DNA from: Rubrivivax sp.
Lineage (GTDB): Bacteria; Pseudomonadota; Gammaproteobacteria; Burkholderiales; Burkholderiaceae_C
Assembly (NCBI GenBank): GCA_020852865.1
Contig: JADYZZ010000082.1
Location: 60,977 to 124,976 of the forward strand
Length of the DNA stretch: 64,000 nucleotides
Direction: 5' to 3'
Shown here: in pieces, positions 1-9,010 of the stretch
Layout of the letters: every line of letters starts with the position of its first letter
How positions within the stretch are numbered: the first letter of the stretch is position 1
Translations under genes and position numbers: made by a program
Notes under the pieces: generated by a model
The model's input: the letters and a program-made list of their open reading frames with translations, nothing else
Told to the model about the DNA's origin: nothing
Databases searched by the model: none

Positions 1-1008
1 GTCGCCGGCCGGCGCAGCGCCGACTTCGACGCCCTCGTCGCCGACGCCGTGCGCCAGCTCGCCGGCGCGGGCAAGGTGGCCACGCGCAAGGCCTCGCAGC
101 TCGTGCTCGACGCGATCGCGCCGCGCCTGCCCGAGCTGCTGGGCGGCAGCGCCGATCTCACCGGCAGCAACCTCACCGACTGGAAAGGCTGCGTCGCGCA
201 CCGGCCCGGGCAGCCCGGCCGGCACCTGAGCTGGGGCGTGCGCGAGTTCGGCATGGCCGCGGCGATGAACGGCATCGCGCTGCACGGCGGCTTCGTCCCC
301 TTCGGCGGCACCTTCCTCGTTTTCAGCGACTACAGCCGCAACGCCATCCGCATGGCGGCTCTGATGAAGCAGCGCGTCGTCCACGTCTTCACGCACGACA
401 GCATCGGCCTGGGCGAAGACGGCCCGACGCACCAGGCCGTCGAGCAGCTGCCTGCGCTGCGCCTCATTCCCAACCTCGACGTCTGGCGCCCCGCCGACGG
501 CGTCGAGACCGCGGTGGCCTGGGGCGCGGCGCTGGCGCGCGAAGGCGAGACGGCGGGCCCGAGTGCACTGGCGCTGTCGCGCCAGGCGCTGCCGGCGCTG
601 GTGGGCGCCGAGCGCGCGGCCGAAGTGGCGCGCGGCGGCTACGTGCTCGCCGAGGAAAGCGCCGCACGCGCCACGCTCATCGCCACCGGATCGGAGCTGG
701 CGCTCGCGGTCCAGGCGCAGGAGCTGCTGCGCACGCGCGGCATCGCGGTGCGCGTGGTGTCGATGCCCTGCACCTCGGTGTTCGACCGCCAGCCGCGCGC
801 CTGGCGCGAGCAGGTGCTGCGCCCGCAGCTGCCGGCGCTCGCGATCGAGGCCGCGCAGCCGGACTACTGGCGCAAGTACGTCGGCCTGGCCGGCGACGTG
901 ATGGGCATCGGACGCTTCGGCGAGAGCGCACCCGCGGCCGAACTGTTCCGCCACTTCGGGCTCACGGCCGAGCGCGCGGCGGCGCGGGTGGAACGGCTGC
1001 TCGGCTGA
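1..1008 (+). CDS. tkt: Transketolase, C-terminal half (5' end outside window)
   Basis: Transketolase moves two-carbon ketol units between sugar phosphates in the pentose phosphate and Calvin pathways, using thiamine diphosphate. The frame is open from base 1, so about 335 residues of a roughly 660-residue enzyme are visible. They cover the pyrimidine-binding domain (GGSADLTGSN, FGGTFLVFSDY, GLGEDGPTHQ) and the C-terminal domain, ending with RVERLLG and a TGA stop. The GEDGPTHQ loop is diagnostic of transketolases as opposed to DXP synthases. No neighbour within the window belongs to an obvious Calvin-cycle operon. The D-xylulose 5-phosphate expected from the ula-like locus at 35-45 kb would be a substrate. 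Confidence 0.95.
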   Translation, partial: VAGRRSADFDALVADAVRQLAGAGKVATRKASQLVLDAIAPRLPELLGGSADLTGSNLTDWKGCVAHRPGQPGRHLSWGVREFGMAAAMNGIALHGGFVPFGGTFLVFSDYSRNAIRMAALMKQRVVHVFTHDSIGLGEDGPTHQAVEQLPALRLIPNLDVWRPADGVETAVAWGAALAREGETAGPSALALSRQALPALVGAERAAEVARGGYVLAEESAARATLIATGSELALAVQAQELLRTRGIAVRVVSMPCTSVFDRQPRAWREQVLRPQLPALAIEAAQPDYWRKYVGLAGDVMGIGRFGESAPAAELFRHFGLTAERAAARVERLLG

Positions 1009-1036
1009 GCCTGTGCAGGCGTGAATCGCGCCCGCG
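1009..1036 (+). repeat. Dispersed 28-bp intergenic repeat, copy A
   Basis: GCCTGTG, then seven variable bases, then GAATCGCGCCCGCG. The same arrangement with identical spacing occurs at 30458-30485 (minus strand) and 62689-62716 (plus strand). This copy starts at the base after the transketolase stop codon. It is probably a small repetitive extragenic element; its function is unknown. Confidence 0.6.
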
Positions 1037-1078
1037 CGGGGCCGTCGCCGGGCGCCGGCATGTGCCGCGCCAGCGGCT

Positions 1079-2506
1079 TCAGCGCGGCGAAGACGAGCGC
1101 ACACGCAGCGCGAGCAGCGCCGCGAGCGAAGCCGACGCGAGCACGATCGACAGCGCCAGCGCGGCAGCCGCCGAGCGCTCCAGCACCAGCCCGAACAGCC
1201 ACGGCGCCAGCGCCTGCAGCGCGAGCGAGGGCATCGTCAGCCAGGCCTGGCGCGCGCCGTAGCCCTGCACGCCGAAGAGCGCCAGCGGCAGCGTGCCCTT
1301 GGCGATCGTCACGATGCCGTTGCCGGCGCCGTGCAGCAGCGCGAAAGGCACCGCCGCAGGCATGCCGAACACCAGCAGCGCGAGCGCGCCGAGCGGGTGA
1401 CCGAGCGAGGCCAGCCGCGCCGAAAGCAACGGATGCACGCGGCGCAGGAAGCCGAATTCGAGCAGCCGTCCGCCGACCTGTGCCGGGCCGACCAGAGCGC
1501 CGGCGGCCACCGCCGCCGCCAGGCTGCCGCCCAGCGCCAGCAGCAGGCCCGGCAGATGGGCGCCGTAGGCGGTGGCGACGAAGCGCATCGCCGCGAACGC
1601 GAAGGCGAGGATCCACAGCGTTCTCCAGCTCGCGGGGGCCGGCCGCGGCCGGGTTGCCGGCGCCGCGATGCAGGCGGTCGGGCGCGCACCGGCACCGGCA
1701 TCGGCGCGGGTCGTGATCGGCGCGTTGTCGCTCTGCGCCTGGCGCCGCATCGACGGCGCCACGTCATCGACTTCGGCGGCGGTCATGACCGGCGATGGTG
1801 CGGCGGCGCGCGCTCCGGCGGCGGCACGCGGCAGCCGCAGATGCAGCGGCAGCCCCAGCAGCAGATGCAGCGCGGCCCAGCCGAAGCAGGCGCCGCGCCA
1901 GCCCCAGGCCTCGTTCATCCAGGCCGACAGCGGCCAGCCCACCGTGCTGGCGAAACCGGCGATCAGCGTGACGCCGGTGATCGCATCACGCGACGCGCTG
2001 CCGTACAGGCGCACCAGCGTCGCGAAGGCTGCCTCATACAGGCCCGCGCCCATGGCCACGCCGATCACGAGCCAGGCCAGCACCAGCGTCCAGGGCCCGA
2101 CAGCGGCACCGAGCGCCGCGAGACCGAGCGCGAAGGCCAGGCTCGTGAGCACGAGCAGGCCGCGGCCGCCGGCGCGGTCGATGCGCCGCCCGGCCAGCGG
2201 ACCGACCAGGCCCGACACGCCGAGCGCCACCGAGAATGCCGCGTACACGGTCGAGGTGGCCAGGCCCAGCCCGCGCGCCATCGGCGCGGCCCGCACCGCC
2301 GGCAGGTAGAACGACGAGGCCCAGGCGAGCGTCTGCGCCGTGCCCAGCGCAAGCACGGTGCCGCGGCGACCCGGCTTCACCGCAAGGCCAGGGCGGCGCC
2401 GCGGCGCCGCGCTGGCGGCCGATGAACCTGCGCACGACGCTGCGCCATCGGGATCATTGCTCCTTCGCGACCACCCGGCTTGCGGCGCGGCCGGCTGCGC
2501 CGGCAT
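1079..2506 (-). CDS. MFS transporter
   Basis: This is a major facilitator superfamily membrane protein of about 475 residues, presumably a proton-coupled transporter; the substrate is not evident. Many hydrophobic helices are visible. An RRIDRAGGRGLLVL segment sits at the usual MFS loop 2-3 position (GxxxDrxGrR-like). A long Pro/Ala/Arg-rich cytoplasmic loop separates the two six-helix halves. The frame stays open to a Met at 2605, but the upstream residues are Arg-rich and non-conserved, so the Met at 2506 (MPAQPAAPQAG) is preferred. Even from there about 45 low-complexity residues precede the first helix, and a later start is possible. It is transcribed divergently from feoA across the pentamer repeat. 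Confidence 0.8.
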   Translation of the reverse strand: MPAQPAAPQAGWSRRSNDPDGAASCAGSSAASAAPRRRPGLAVKPGRRGTVLALGTAQTLAWASSFYLPAVRAAPMARGLGLATSTVYAAFSVALGVSGLVGPLAGRRIDRAGGRGLLVLTSLAFALGLAALGAAVGPWTLVLAWLVIGVAMGAGLYEAAFATLVRLYGSASRDAITGVTLIAGFASTVGWPLSAWMNEAWGWRGACFGWAALHLLLGLPLHLRLPRAAAGARAAAPSPVMTAAEVDDVAPSMRRQAQSDNAPITTRADAGAGARPTACIAAPATRPRPAPASWRTLWILAFAFAAMRFVATAYGAHLPGLLLALGGSLAAAVAAGALVGPAQVGGRLLEFGFLRRVHPLLSARLASLGHPLGALALLVFGMPAAVPFALLHGAGNGIVTIAKGTLPLALFGVQGYGARQAWLTMPSLALQALAPWLFGLVLERSAAAALALSIVLASASLAALLALRVRSSSPR

Positions 2507-2619
2507 GAACCCGGATTCCCGCCCACGCCGGGCTTGCAGTGTCGCATCGCGACGCGCTTGCGCATCGAGGCGCACCTTCACACCGCGTCGCACGCCGCAC
2601 CGCACCGCGCCAGGCCAGG

Positions 2620-2719
2620 CCGTGCCGTGCCGTGCCGTGCCGTGCCGTGCCGTGCCGTGCCGTGCCGTGCCGTGCCGTGCCGTGCCGTGCCGTGCCGTGC
2701 CGTGCCGTGCCGTGCCGTG
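2620..2719. repeat. (CCGTG)20 pentanucleotide microsatellite
   Basis: Twenty uninterrupted copies of CCGTG (100 bp, no mismatches) lie between the MFS gene and the feoAB promoter. The period of five is not a multiple of three, so copy-number change would shift any frame crossing it. The repeat ends 53 bp upstream of the FNR-type site and so lies just upstream of the likely feo promoter. It also lies upstream of the MFS gene on the other strand. Perfect identity suggests recent slippage. Confidence 0.97.
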
Positions 2720-2772
2720 GCCGCGCCGAACCGTCCGGACAGGCCCGAGCGCCCGAGCGCCACGGTCCGGAA

Positions 2773-2786
2773 TTGATCTGGATCAA
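2773..2786. promoter_or_regulatory. FNR/ANR-type binding site upstream of feoAB
   Basis: TTGATCTGGATCAA matches the FNR consensus TTGATNNNNATCAA at all ten defined positions. It ends 41 bp before the feoA start codon. FNR activation of feo under low oxygen is known in Escherichia coli, which fits here; binding in this organism is inferred. Confidence 0.75.
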
Positions 2787-2790
2787 TCAT

Positions 2791-2805
2791 TGCGAATGAT
2801 TCGCA
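2791..2805. promoter_or_regulatory. Fur-box-like dyad upstream of feoAB
   Basis: TGCGAATGATTCGCA is a perfect 7-1-7 inverted repeat resembling Fur boxes of GCGAATGATTCGC type. It lies four bases after the FNR-type site and 22 bases before the feoA start, well placed for iron-dependent repression. The pairing of an FNR-type and a Fur-type site agrees with the control of feo in enteric bacteria. Confidence 0.7.
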
Positions 2806-2827
2806 TTCGGTGTAGGATCGATTCATC

Positions 2828-3115
2828 ATGAAAGTCGGCCAGCCAACGCTCGGCGTCGCACTCGATCGCCTGCCGGCGCACCGCGGTGCGCTGGTCGAGC
2901 GCGTCGATGCCGCAGGCGCGCACCAGCCCGCGGAACGCGCTGCCCAGCTGGCCGACATCGGCTTCGTGCCGGGCGAGATCGTCAGCGTGCTGGCGCGTGC
3001 CTGGCCCGGCGGCGACCCGCTCGTCGTGCGCGTGGGCCATTCCAGCTTCGCGCTGCGCCGCGCCGAAGCCGCCTGCGTTCAGGTGCTGCCGCTGCCCGCC
3101 GCACCGGCACCGTGA
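2828..3115 (+). CDS. feoA: Ferrous iron transport protein A
   Basis: FeoA is a small cytosolic SH3-like protein that supports the FeoB ferrous iron channel. The product is 95 residues, slightly longer than the usual 75-85. It has the typical order LDRLPAHRGALVERV, then ADIGFVPGEIVSVLARAW, then DPLVVRVGHSSFALRRAEA. AGGA at 2814-2817 may act as ribosome binding site. The stop overlaps the GTG start of feoB (GTGA), so the two genes are translationally coupled. The promoter carries FNR-type and Fur-type sites. Confidence 0.93.
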   Translation: MKVGQPTLGVALDRLPAHRGALVERVDAAGAHQPAERAAQLADIGFVPGEIVSVLARAWPGGDPLVVRVGHSSFALRRAEAACVQVLPLPAAPAP

Positions 3116-5007
3116 GCACCGCCGTCATCCACGTCCACCCTGCCGGCCCGCTGGTGGCTCTGGTGGGCAACCCGAACTGCGGCAAGACGGCGCTGTTCAA
3201 CCTGCTGACCGGCAGCCGCCAGAAGGTGGCCAACTACGCCGGCGTCACCGTCGAGCGCAAGGAGGGGCGGCTCGTGAGCGAGGGCAGCGGCGCGGCACGC
3301 ACGGTGCGCGTGCTCGACCTGCCCGGCGCCTACAGCCTGTACCCGCGCTCGCCCGACGAGCGCGTCACGGCCGAGGTGCTGGCCGGCCGCGCCGTCGGCG
3401 AGAAGCGCCCCGATCTCGTCGTCTGCGTCGTCGACGCCACCAACCTGCGGCGCAACCTGCGCCTCGTGCTCGGCGTGCTGCGCCAGGGGCTGCCGGTGGT
3501 GGTGGCGCTGAACATGAGCGATGTCGCCGAACGCCGCGGCCTGCATGTGGATGCCGAGGCGCTGGCCGCCGAACTCGGCGTGCCCGTGCTGCCGACGGTG
3601 GGCGTGCAGCGCGGCGGCGACGCGGCGCTGCGCGCCCTCATCGCCGAGCGCAGCCGCTGGCCGGCAGCGCCGCCGCCGCAGCCCGACGCGGCGCACGACG
3701 AGGAGCGCCTGCGCACGCTGCTCGATCGGCTGGGCCTCGCCGCGCTGCAGCCCGACCGCGTGACCGAGCGCGTCGACCGCATCGTGCTGCATCCGCTCGC
3801 CGGGCCGCTGCTGCTGGCCGTCGTGCTCTTCCTCGTCTTCCAGGCGGTCTTCGCCTGGGCGCGCTGGCCGATGGAGCTGATCCAGGCGTCGACCGGCGCG
3901 CTCGCACAGGCGCTGGCCGGCGCGCTGCCGCACGGTGCGGTGTGGCACTGGATCGGCAGCCTGCTCGCCGACGGGCTCATCGCCGGCGTGGGCGGCGTGC
4001 TCGTGTTCCTGCCGCAGATCCTGATCCTGTTCTTCTTCATCCTCGTGCTCGAGGAGTCGGGCTACCTGCCGCGCGCGGCCTTCCTGCTCGACCGCCTGAT
4101 GGGCGGCGTCGGTCTGTCGGGGCGATCCTTCATCCCGCTGCTGTCGAGCTTTGCCTGCGCCATCCCCGGCATCATGGCCACGCGCACGATCGCCGACCGG
4201 CGCGACCGTCTGGTGACGATCCTGATCGCGCCGCTCATGACCTGCTCGGCGCGCCTTCCGGTGTACACGCTATTGATCGGCGCCTTCGTGCCGGTGCGCA
4301 CCTTGCCCGGCGGGCTCGGGCTGCAGGGCGTGGCGCTGTTCGTGCTTTACGTCGCCGGCATCGTCGGCGCGTTCGGCGTGGCCTGGCTGCTCAAGCTGCT
4401 CACGGCGGGCGGCCAGTCGCGCATGCTGATGATGGAACTGCCCGCCTACCACTGGCCGACGCTGCGCCATGTCGGCCTGGGCCTGGTGCAGCGCGCCAAG
4501 ATCTTCCTGCGCCGCGTGGGCGGCGTGATCCTGGTGATGACGCTGGCGCTGTGGTTCCTGGCCAGTTTCCCGGCACCGCCGCCGGGCGCCACCGGCCCGG
4601 CCATCGAGTACAGCGTGGCCGGCATGCTCGGGCGCGCGCTCGCGCATCTGTTCGCGCCGCTGGGGTTCAACTGGCAGATCAGCGTGGCGCTGGTGCCCGG
4701 CATGGCAGCACGCGAGGTCGTCGTCTCCTCGCTCGCCACGGTTTACGCGCTCGGCGGCGCCGAGGGCAGCGAAGCCGCCGCGCAGGCCCTGGCGCCGGTC
4801 ATCGCGCACGACTGGAGTGCGGCCACCGCCTACGCGCTGCTCGCCTGGTTCGTGTTCGCGCCGCAATGCATCTCGACCATCGCCGCCGTGCGCCGCGAGA
4901 CCAACGGCTGGGCCGTGCCCGCGCTGCTCGTGGGCTACCTGTTCGCGCTCGCCTACGCGGCGTCCTTCGTCACCTACCGCGTCGCCCTGGCCCTCGGCGC
5001 GGGGTGA
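3112..5007 (+). CDS. feoB: Ferrous iron transporter B
   Basis: FeoB imports Fe2+ through the inner membrane using an N-terminal GTP-binding domain. At 631 residues it is shorter than the E. coli protein (773). The G1 motif GNPNCGKT is at residues 19-26, G3 is in LDLPGAYSLYPRS and G4 is NMSD. The membrane part has the two Gate-type segments: LEESGYLPRAAFLLDRLM followed by SFIPLLSSFACAIPGIMATR, and later PGMAAREVVVSSLATVYAL. The GTG start is set by the 4-bp overlap with feoA and is followed directly by a FeoB N-terminus. No feoC follows. Confidence 0.95.
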   Translation: MSTAVIHVHPAGPLVALVGNPNCGKTALFNLLTGSRQKVANYAGVTVERKEGRLVSEGSGAARTVRVLDLPGAYSLYPRSPDERVTAEVLAGRAVGEKRPDLVVCVVDATNLRRNLRLVLGVLRQGLPVVVALNMSDVAERRGLHVDAEALAAELGVPVLPTVGVQRGGDAALRALIAERSRWPAAPPPQPDAAHDEERLRTLLDRLGLAALQPDRVTERVDRIVLHPLAGPLLLAVVLFLVFQAVFAWARWPMELIQASTGALAQALAGALPHGAVWHWIGSLLADGLIAGVGGVLVFLPQILILFFFILVLEESGYLPRAAFLLDRLMGGVGLSGRSFIPLLSSFACAIPGIMATRTIADRRDRLVTILIAPLMTCSARLPVYTLLIGAFVPVRTLPGGLGLQGVALFVLYVAGIVGAFGVAWLLKLLTAGGQSRMLMMELPAYHWPTLRHVGLGLVQRAKIFLRRVGGVILVMTLALWFLASFPAPPPGATGPAIEYSVAGMLGRALAHLFAPLGFNWQISVALVPGMAAREVVVSSLATVYALGGAEGSEAAAQALAPVIAHDWSAATAYALLAWFVFAPQCISTIAAVRRETNGWAVPALLVGYLFALAYAASFVTYRVALALGAG

Positions 5008-5129
5008 GATCGGACGTACAGATCCGCCTGCGCGGATCGGTACGCCGATCGAACGGCCCGCGCTGCGCGAGGGCGCGGCCGTGCGGGAGGTCGAGAAGGC
5101 ACGCGCCGCGCCATACTTGCGCGCCGGCT

Positions 5130-5828
5130 ATGGATCGCCCGCCAGCCCCCGCTCCACGTCGTCGCGCCTGGCATCGCACGCTGCACGGGCTGCGTGCGCG
5201 GCCGCGCCTGCTCGGCTCGGCGGCGGCCGGCCTGCTCGTGTACTGGCTGCTGCCCGCGACACCGGCCGTGCACGCCGCACCGCGCACCCTGCTCGCCTGG
5301 AACGCCGGCGCCCTGCTGTACCTGGCCCTGGTCGCCTTCATGGCGCAGCATGCCGACCTCGAGAGCATGCGCCGGCGCGCCTTGCGCGAGGACGAAGGCC
5401 GCTTCGTCGTGCTCGTGCTCGTCGTGGCAGCGGCCGCGGCGGTGCTGCTCGCGGTCGCTTCGCAGCTGGCCGCCGCCAAGGATCTGCAGGGCGCACTGCA
5501 CCGGCTGCACGTGGCGCTGGCGGCGCTCACGGTGGCCACCTCGTGGTTCTTCACGCAGACGCTGTTCGCGCTGCACTACGCGCACGACTTCTACGCGGCG
5601 CGCGCGCGGCACGGGGCCGATCCTCTGCAGTTCCCCGGCACGCCGGATCCGGGCTACGGCGACTTCTTCTACTTCGCCTGCGTCATCGGCACCTCGGGCC
5701 AGACCGCCGACGTCGCGTTCGCCACCAGCGCGCTGCGCCGCGTGGGCACGCTGCACTGCGTGCTCGCGTTCTTCTTCAACACCACGCTGCTGGCGCTGGC
5801 GATCAACATCGCGGCCGGGCTGCTGTAG
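5130..5828 (+). CDS. DUF1345 family membrane protein
   Basis: This is a membrane protein of 232 residues with about five hydrophobic segments, matching the DUF1345 family of unknown function. Conserved-looking parts are the ALHYAHDFY stretch after a helix, the GYGDFFYFACVIGTSGQTAD loop and the C-terminal FFFNTTLLALAINIAAGLL helix. The loop after GYGDFFYF resembles a K+ channel-like re-entrant segment, but no transport role is established. The start at 5130 (MDRPPAPAP) gives a basic N-terminus before the first helix. The gene follows feoB at 122 bp on the same strand. A decayed copy of its 3' end lies at 9181-9340. Confidence 0.82.
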   Translation: MDRPPAPAPRRRAWHRTLHGLRARPRLLGSAAAGLLVYWLLPATPAVHAAPRTLLAWNAGALLYLALVAFMAQHADLESMRRRALREDEGRFVVLVLVVAAAAAVLLAVASQLAAAKDLQGALHRLHVALAALTVATSWFFTQTLFALHYAHDFYAARARHGADPLQFPGTPDPGYGDFFYFACVIGTSGQTADVAFATSALRRVGTLHCVLAFFFNTTLLALAINIAAGLL

Positions 5829-6101
5829 CGCGGCAGCGCCTGCGGCGCCGCGCCGGCCCGAACGCGGCGCGCCCGGCAACGCTCGGAGAACGACGGCTGA
5901 CGGATCCGGCGGGAGCGCGGCAGGCCAGCGCAAACCACAGTGGCGATCGAGCAATCCGCCGGCGGCGAGAGCTCGGCCGGACCCGTTGGGGTCAAGAACG
6001 CGGAAGCGGATCTGCCTAGTTTGTATGAAGACATGCGGCGCGGCCCGTGACAGAGTCGTCGGGCGCATGGCGCGGGGCCGTGCGGAGGGGAGGAGACGAA
6101 G

Positions 6102-8867
6102 ATGAGTTCCATCGACCTCAGGCTGCACGCCGTCGCGCTCGCTGCGGCGCTCGTCACCACTGGCGCGCATGGCGCCATCACCACCAGCGGGGCAGTCAAC
6201 GTCTGGCCGGGCAACGCGTCGGTCGGCCCGGGCGACACCGATCTGGGCAATGTCGGCCTCTTCGTGGGCAACGGCGCACCGGGCAGCCTGCAGGCCGGCG
6301 GCGGATCGCTGCTGCGCACCGGATCGCTGCTGATCGGCCCGAGCGGCAGCGGCAACGGTGACGGCACGGCCGAGATCACCGGCATCGGGACGCGCGTCGA
6401 GCTGATCGGAGACGGCTTCAGCGACGGCGTCGTCAACCGCCTGGGCGTCGGCGAATGGGGCCGCGGCAGCCTGACGGTCTCGGCCGGTGCGGTGCTCGAC
6501 GGGCGCGCCAATCCCGGCGCCTGCCTGGGCCAGTACCACTATTGCAACAACTTCATCGGCAACGCCGCCGGCTCCGACGGCACCTTCACGGTCACCGGCA
6601 GCGGCAGCGGCAGCAAGGCGAGCTTCCTGCGCGGCTTCTACGTCGGCGGACTCGCGGTCTTCCATCCGCCGATCGATGCCTTCACCTTCGGCACCCCGGG
6701 CGGCGTGACGACGGGGCGCGTCAACGTGCTCGCCGGCGGCTCGCTGGTCACCGACAACGTGAACCTGGGCATCGGGCCCGGCGGCGGCAGCCCGAGCGGC
6801 ACCGAGCGCAGCTTCGCCGAGGCGACGATCTCCGGAGCGGACTCGATCTGGCGCGTGAGCGGCGGCACGGTCGAACCGGGCCTGGCGTATTTCAACACCG
6901 CGACCGACCCCAGGGCCTGGGCGACGCTCAAGGTGAGCGACGGCGGCTCGCTGCGCATCGAGGGCGGCGGCGACGCCTACGCCTCGGTCAATCTGACCAG
7001 AAACGGCGGGCGCACCGACGCGCAGATCACCGGCGCCGGCTCCAAGCTCAGCTTCGCGAACCAGTCGGGCGCGCTGCAGGTCGGACGCCAACTCGGCAGT
7101 GCGGCGCTGAGCGTCGACAGCGGCGCGCTGGTCGACAACGTCTGGTACAGCTCGGTCGGTCGCGACGGCAGCTTCGGCACGCTCGCCATCGACGGCGCCG
7201 GCACGCTCTACCGCGCCAACGGCACCGTCACTGCCGCGGCCAGCGGGAGCAGCGGCGTCGCGGTGTTCGAGATCGGCCGCGGCGGCGGCACCGGGGTCGT
7301 CAACGTGAGCAACGGTGCGCGGCTGGAACTGCTGGCGACCACCGCCGCCACCAGCGCGCCGCAGTTCAGCCTGGGCCGCGACGCGGGGTCGTCGGGCACG
7401 CTGAACATCAGCGGCGGCGCGACCGTGCTGCTGCGCGCCGATTCGGTTGCACCCGACACCGAAGGCGAAGCGTGGAACCCGTTCCTGCGGGTAGGCCGCG
7501 ACGGCCAGGGAACGCTCGCCATCAGCGGCGGCGGCAAGCTGCTGGTCGAAGGCAATGCGATCTCGACGCCAAGCCACACGCGCAGCACCAGCACCTACAT
7601 CGGCGGCAGCGGCAAGGCAACCATCGGGGGGCGGGGCAGCGCGACCATCACCGGCGTCGGGTCGGAAATGCGGGTCAGCGGCGGCGATGCATATATCGCC
7701 GTGGGGCATGGACCGCTTGCAGCGGGCCAGCTCACCGTGTCCGACCACGCGGGCATTGCCGCCACCATCCTGGGCGTCGGCAACTACGGCGCCACGGGCG
7801 TCGTGCGCCTCGACAACGCGAAGGTGGAGCTCGCCGGACAATACGGCGGCCAGTCGCAGCAGGGCGCGGCGCTGGTCATCGGCGCCGGCAGCGGCGCGGT
7901 CGGCAACCTGAGCGCCGTCAACGGCAGCGTGATCACGCTCGCCAACCCCGGCGCCAACGGCGGCGGTGTGACGATCGGCGGCTCGGGCTCGGCGACCGCA
8001 GGCGACGGGGTCATGAGCCTGTCGGCTTCGACGCTCACGATGAGCTACAAGGCCACCGAGAACGCGCGCATGATCGTCGGCCGCTCCGGCAGCGGGCTGC
8101 TGCGCCTGCAGAGCGGCAGCACCGTCGACCTCGGCGGCGGCCGCTTGATCGTGGGCGCCGAAAGCGGCAGCGACGGCACGTTGATCGCCAGCGGCGGCTC
8201 GACGATCGTCAACGCCGCCTGGGTCGGCGTCGGCCGCGCCAAGGCCAGCGACGGCAGCGACGCCGACGGCGGCACCGGCACGATGGTGCTCAACGGCGCC
8301 AGCCTGTGGGCGCAGGACGTGGTCATCGGCACCAACGGCTACCTGGGCGGCAGCGCCGGCTCGATCCACGTCAGCGGCAGCGTCGTCAACCACGGCACCT
8401 TCAGTCCGGGCAGCTCGCCGGGCCTGTTCACGATCGACGGCAACTTCGTCGCCGCCGGCGCCTCCCGGCTGCTGCTCGAAGTGGCCGCCGACGGCCACGG
8501 CGGCTTCGTCACCGATGCCGTGCACTTCGGCGGCAACGTCAACCTCGACGGCATGAAGGTCGAGTTCCGCTTCCTCGGCGCGACCGACCCGAACGCCTTC
8601 CAGGCGAGCGGCGGCTTCGCGATCGACACCTTCCTTCAGCAAGCCGACGCACAAGGCGGCTGGGGCGCGATCGCCGATTCCGCGTTCGACCAAGTCGCCT
8701 TCGCCGCCAGCGCCGACGCCTACCGTTTCGACTCCTTCAGCTTCACCGCCGCCGGCGGCGCGCACTTCGTCGCCCAGGCGGTGCCCGAGCCCGGAACCTG
8801 GCTGATGATGTCCGGCGGCCTGTTCGCGCTCGCATGGCTGGGCCGCCGTACGCGCGCACGAAGCTGA
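6102..8867 (+). CDS. PEP-CTERM sorted passenger-repeat surface protein
   Basis: This is a secreted protein of 921 residues. A signal peptide ends near residue 24 (AHG-A). About 850 residues of Gly/Ser-rich repeats follow, of the form GTLxISGGAxV and VGRxGSGxL, resembling the passenger-associated repeats of autotransporters (predicted beta helix). The last 28 residues are a PEP-CTERM tail: VPEPGTW, a hydrophobic segment, then RRTRARS. Such tails are processed by exosortase and the protein is moved to the outer surface or exopolysaccharide matrix; no exosortase gene is in the window. There is no autotransporter beta barrel. A strong Shine-Dalgarno (GGAGGGGAGGAG) precedes the ATG. It probably acts in adhesion or biofilm matrix. 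Confidence 0.9.
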   Translation: MSSIDLRLHAVALAAALVTTGAHGAITTSGAVNVWPGNASVGPGDTDLGNVGLFVGNGAPGSLQAGGGSLLRTGSLLIGPSGSGNGDGTAEITGIGTRVELIGDGFSDGVVNRLGVGEWGRGSLTVSAGAVLDGRANPGACLGQYHYCNNFIGNAAGSDGTFTVTGSGSGSKASFLRGFYVGGLAVFHPPIDAFTFGTPGGVTTGRVNVLAGGSLVTDNVNLGIGPGGGSPSGTERSFAEATISGADSIWRVSGGTVEPGLAYFNTATDPRAWATLKVSDGGSLRIEGGGDAYASVNLTRNGGRTDAQITGAGSKLSFANQSGALQVGRQLGSAALSVDSGALVDNVWYSSVGRDGSFGTLAIDGAGTLYRANGTVTAAASGSSGVAVFEIGRGGGTGVVNVSNGARLELLATTAATSAPQFSLGRDAGSSGTLNISGGATVLLRADSVAPDTEGEAWNPFLRVGRDGQGTLAISGGGKLLVEGNAISTPSHTRSTSTYIGGSGKATIGGRGSATITGVGSEMRVSGGDAYIAVGHGPLAAGQLTVSDHAGIAATILGVGNYGATGVVRLDNAKVELAGQYGGQSQQGAALVIGAGSGAVGNLSAVNGSVITLANPGANGGGVTIGGSGSATAGDGVMSLSASTLTMSYKATENARMIVGRSGSGLLRLQSGSTVDLGGGRLIVGAESGSDGTLIASGGSTIVNAAWVGVGRAKASDGSDADGGTGTMVLNGASLWAQDVVIGTNGYLGGSAGSIHVSGSVVNHGTFSPGSSPGLFTIDGNFVAAGASRLLLEVAADGHGGFVTDAVHFGGNVNLDGMKVEFRFLGATDPNAFQASGGFAIDTFLQQADAQGGWGAIADSAFDQVAFAASADAYRFDSFSFTAAGGAHFVAQAVPEPGTWLMMSGGLFALAWLGRRTRARS

Positions 8868-9010
8868 ACCGCATGAGGCCATGCTCGAGACCGGGGTGGC
8901 ATTGCGCCGTACGCACGCGCGAGGCTGAACCGGTTCCGGCGGCCAGTACGGACGCTTGAGCGCGCGCCGTAAGGACGCGCGAAGCTGGACCGGCTCTGGC
9001 GGCGACGCCG
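8845..9010. repeat. Degenerate tandem repeat, about 60-bp period, across the PEP-CTERM gene end
   Basis: Three diverged copies of a GCCGTACGCGCGCGAAGCTG-like unit followed by AACCGG start near 8845, 8906 and 8966. The first copy encodes the terminal RRTRARS and stop codon of the PEP-CTERM protein; the others lie downstream and carry substitutions. This suggests repeated duplication of the gene's 3' end followed by decay. Confidence 0.6.

Noticed and set aside
2620..2719. CRISPR array
   Set aside because: The unit is five bases with no spacers; this is a microsatellite.
2454..2831. Open frames on both strands reading through the CCGTG repeat
   Set aside because: The translations are pentapeptide repeats (RAVPC, RHGTA) created by the microsatellite. 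They have no ribosome binding site or family resemblance.
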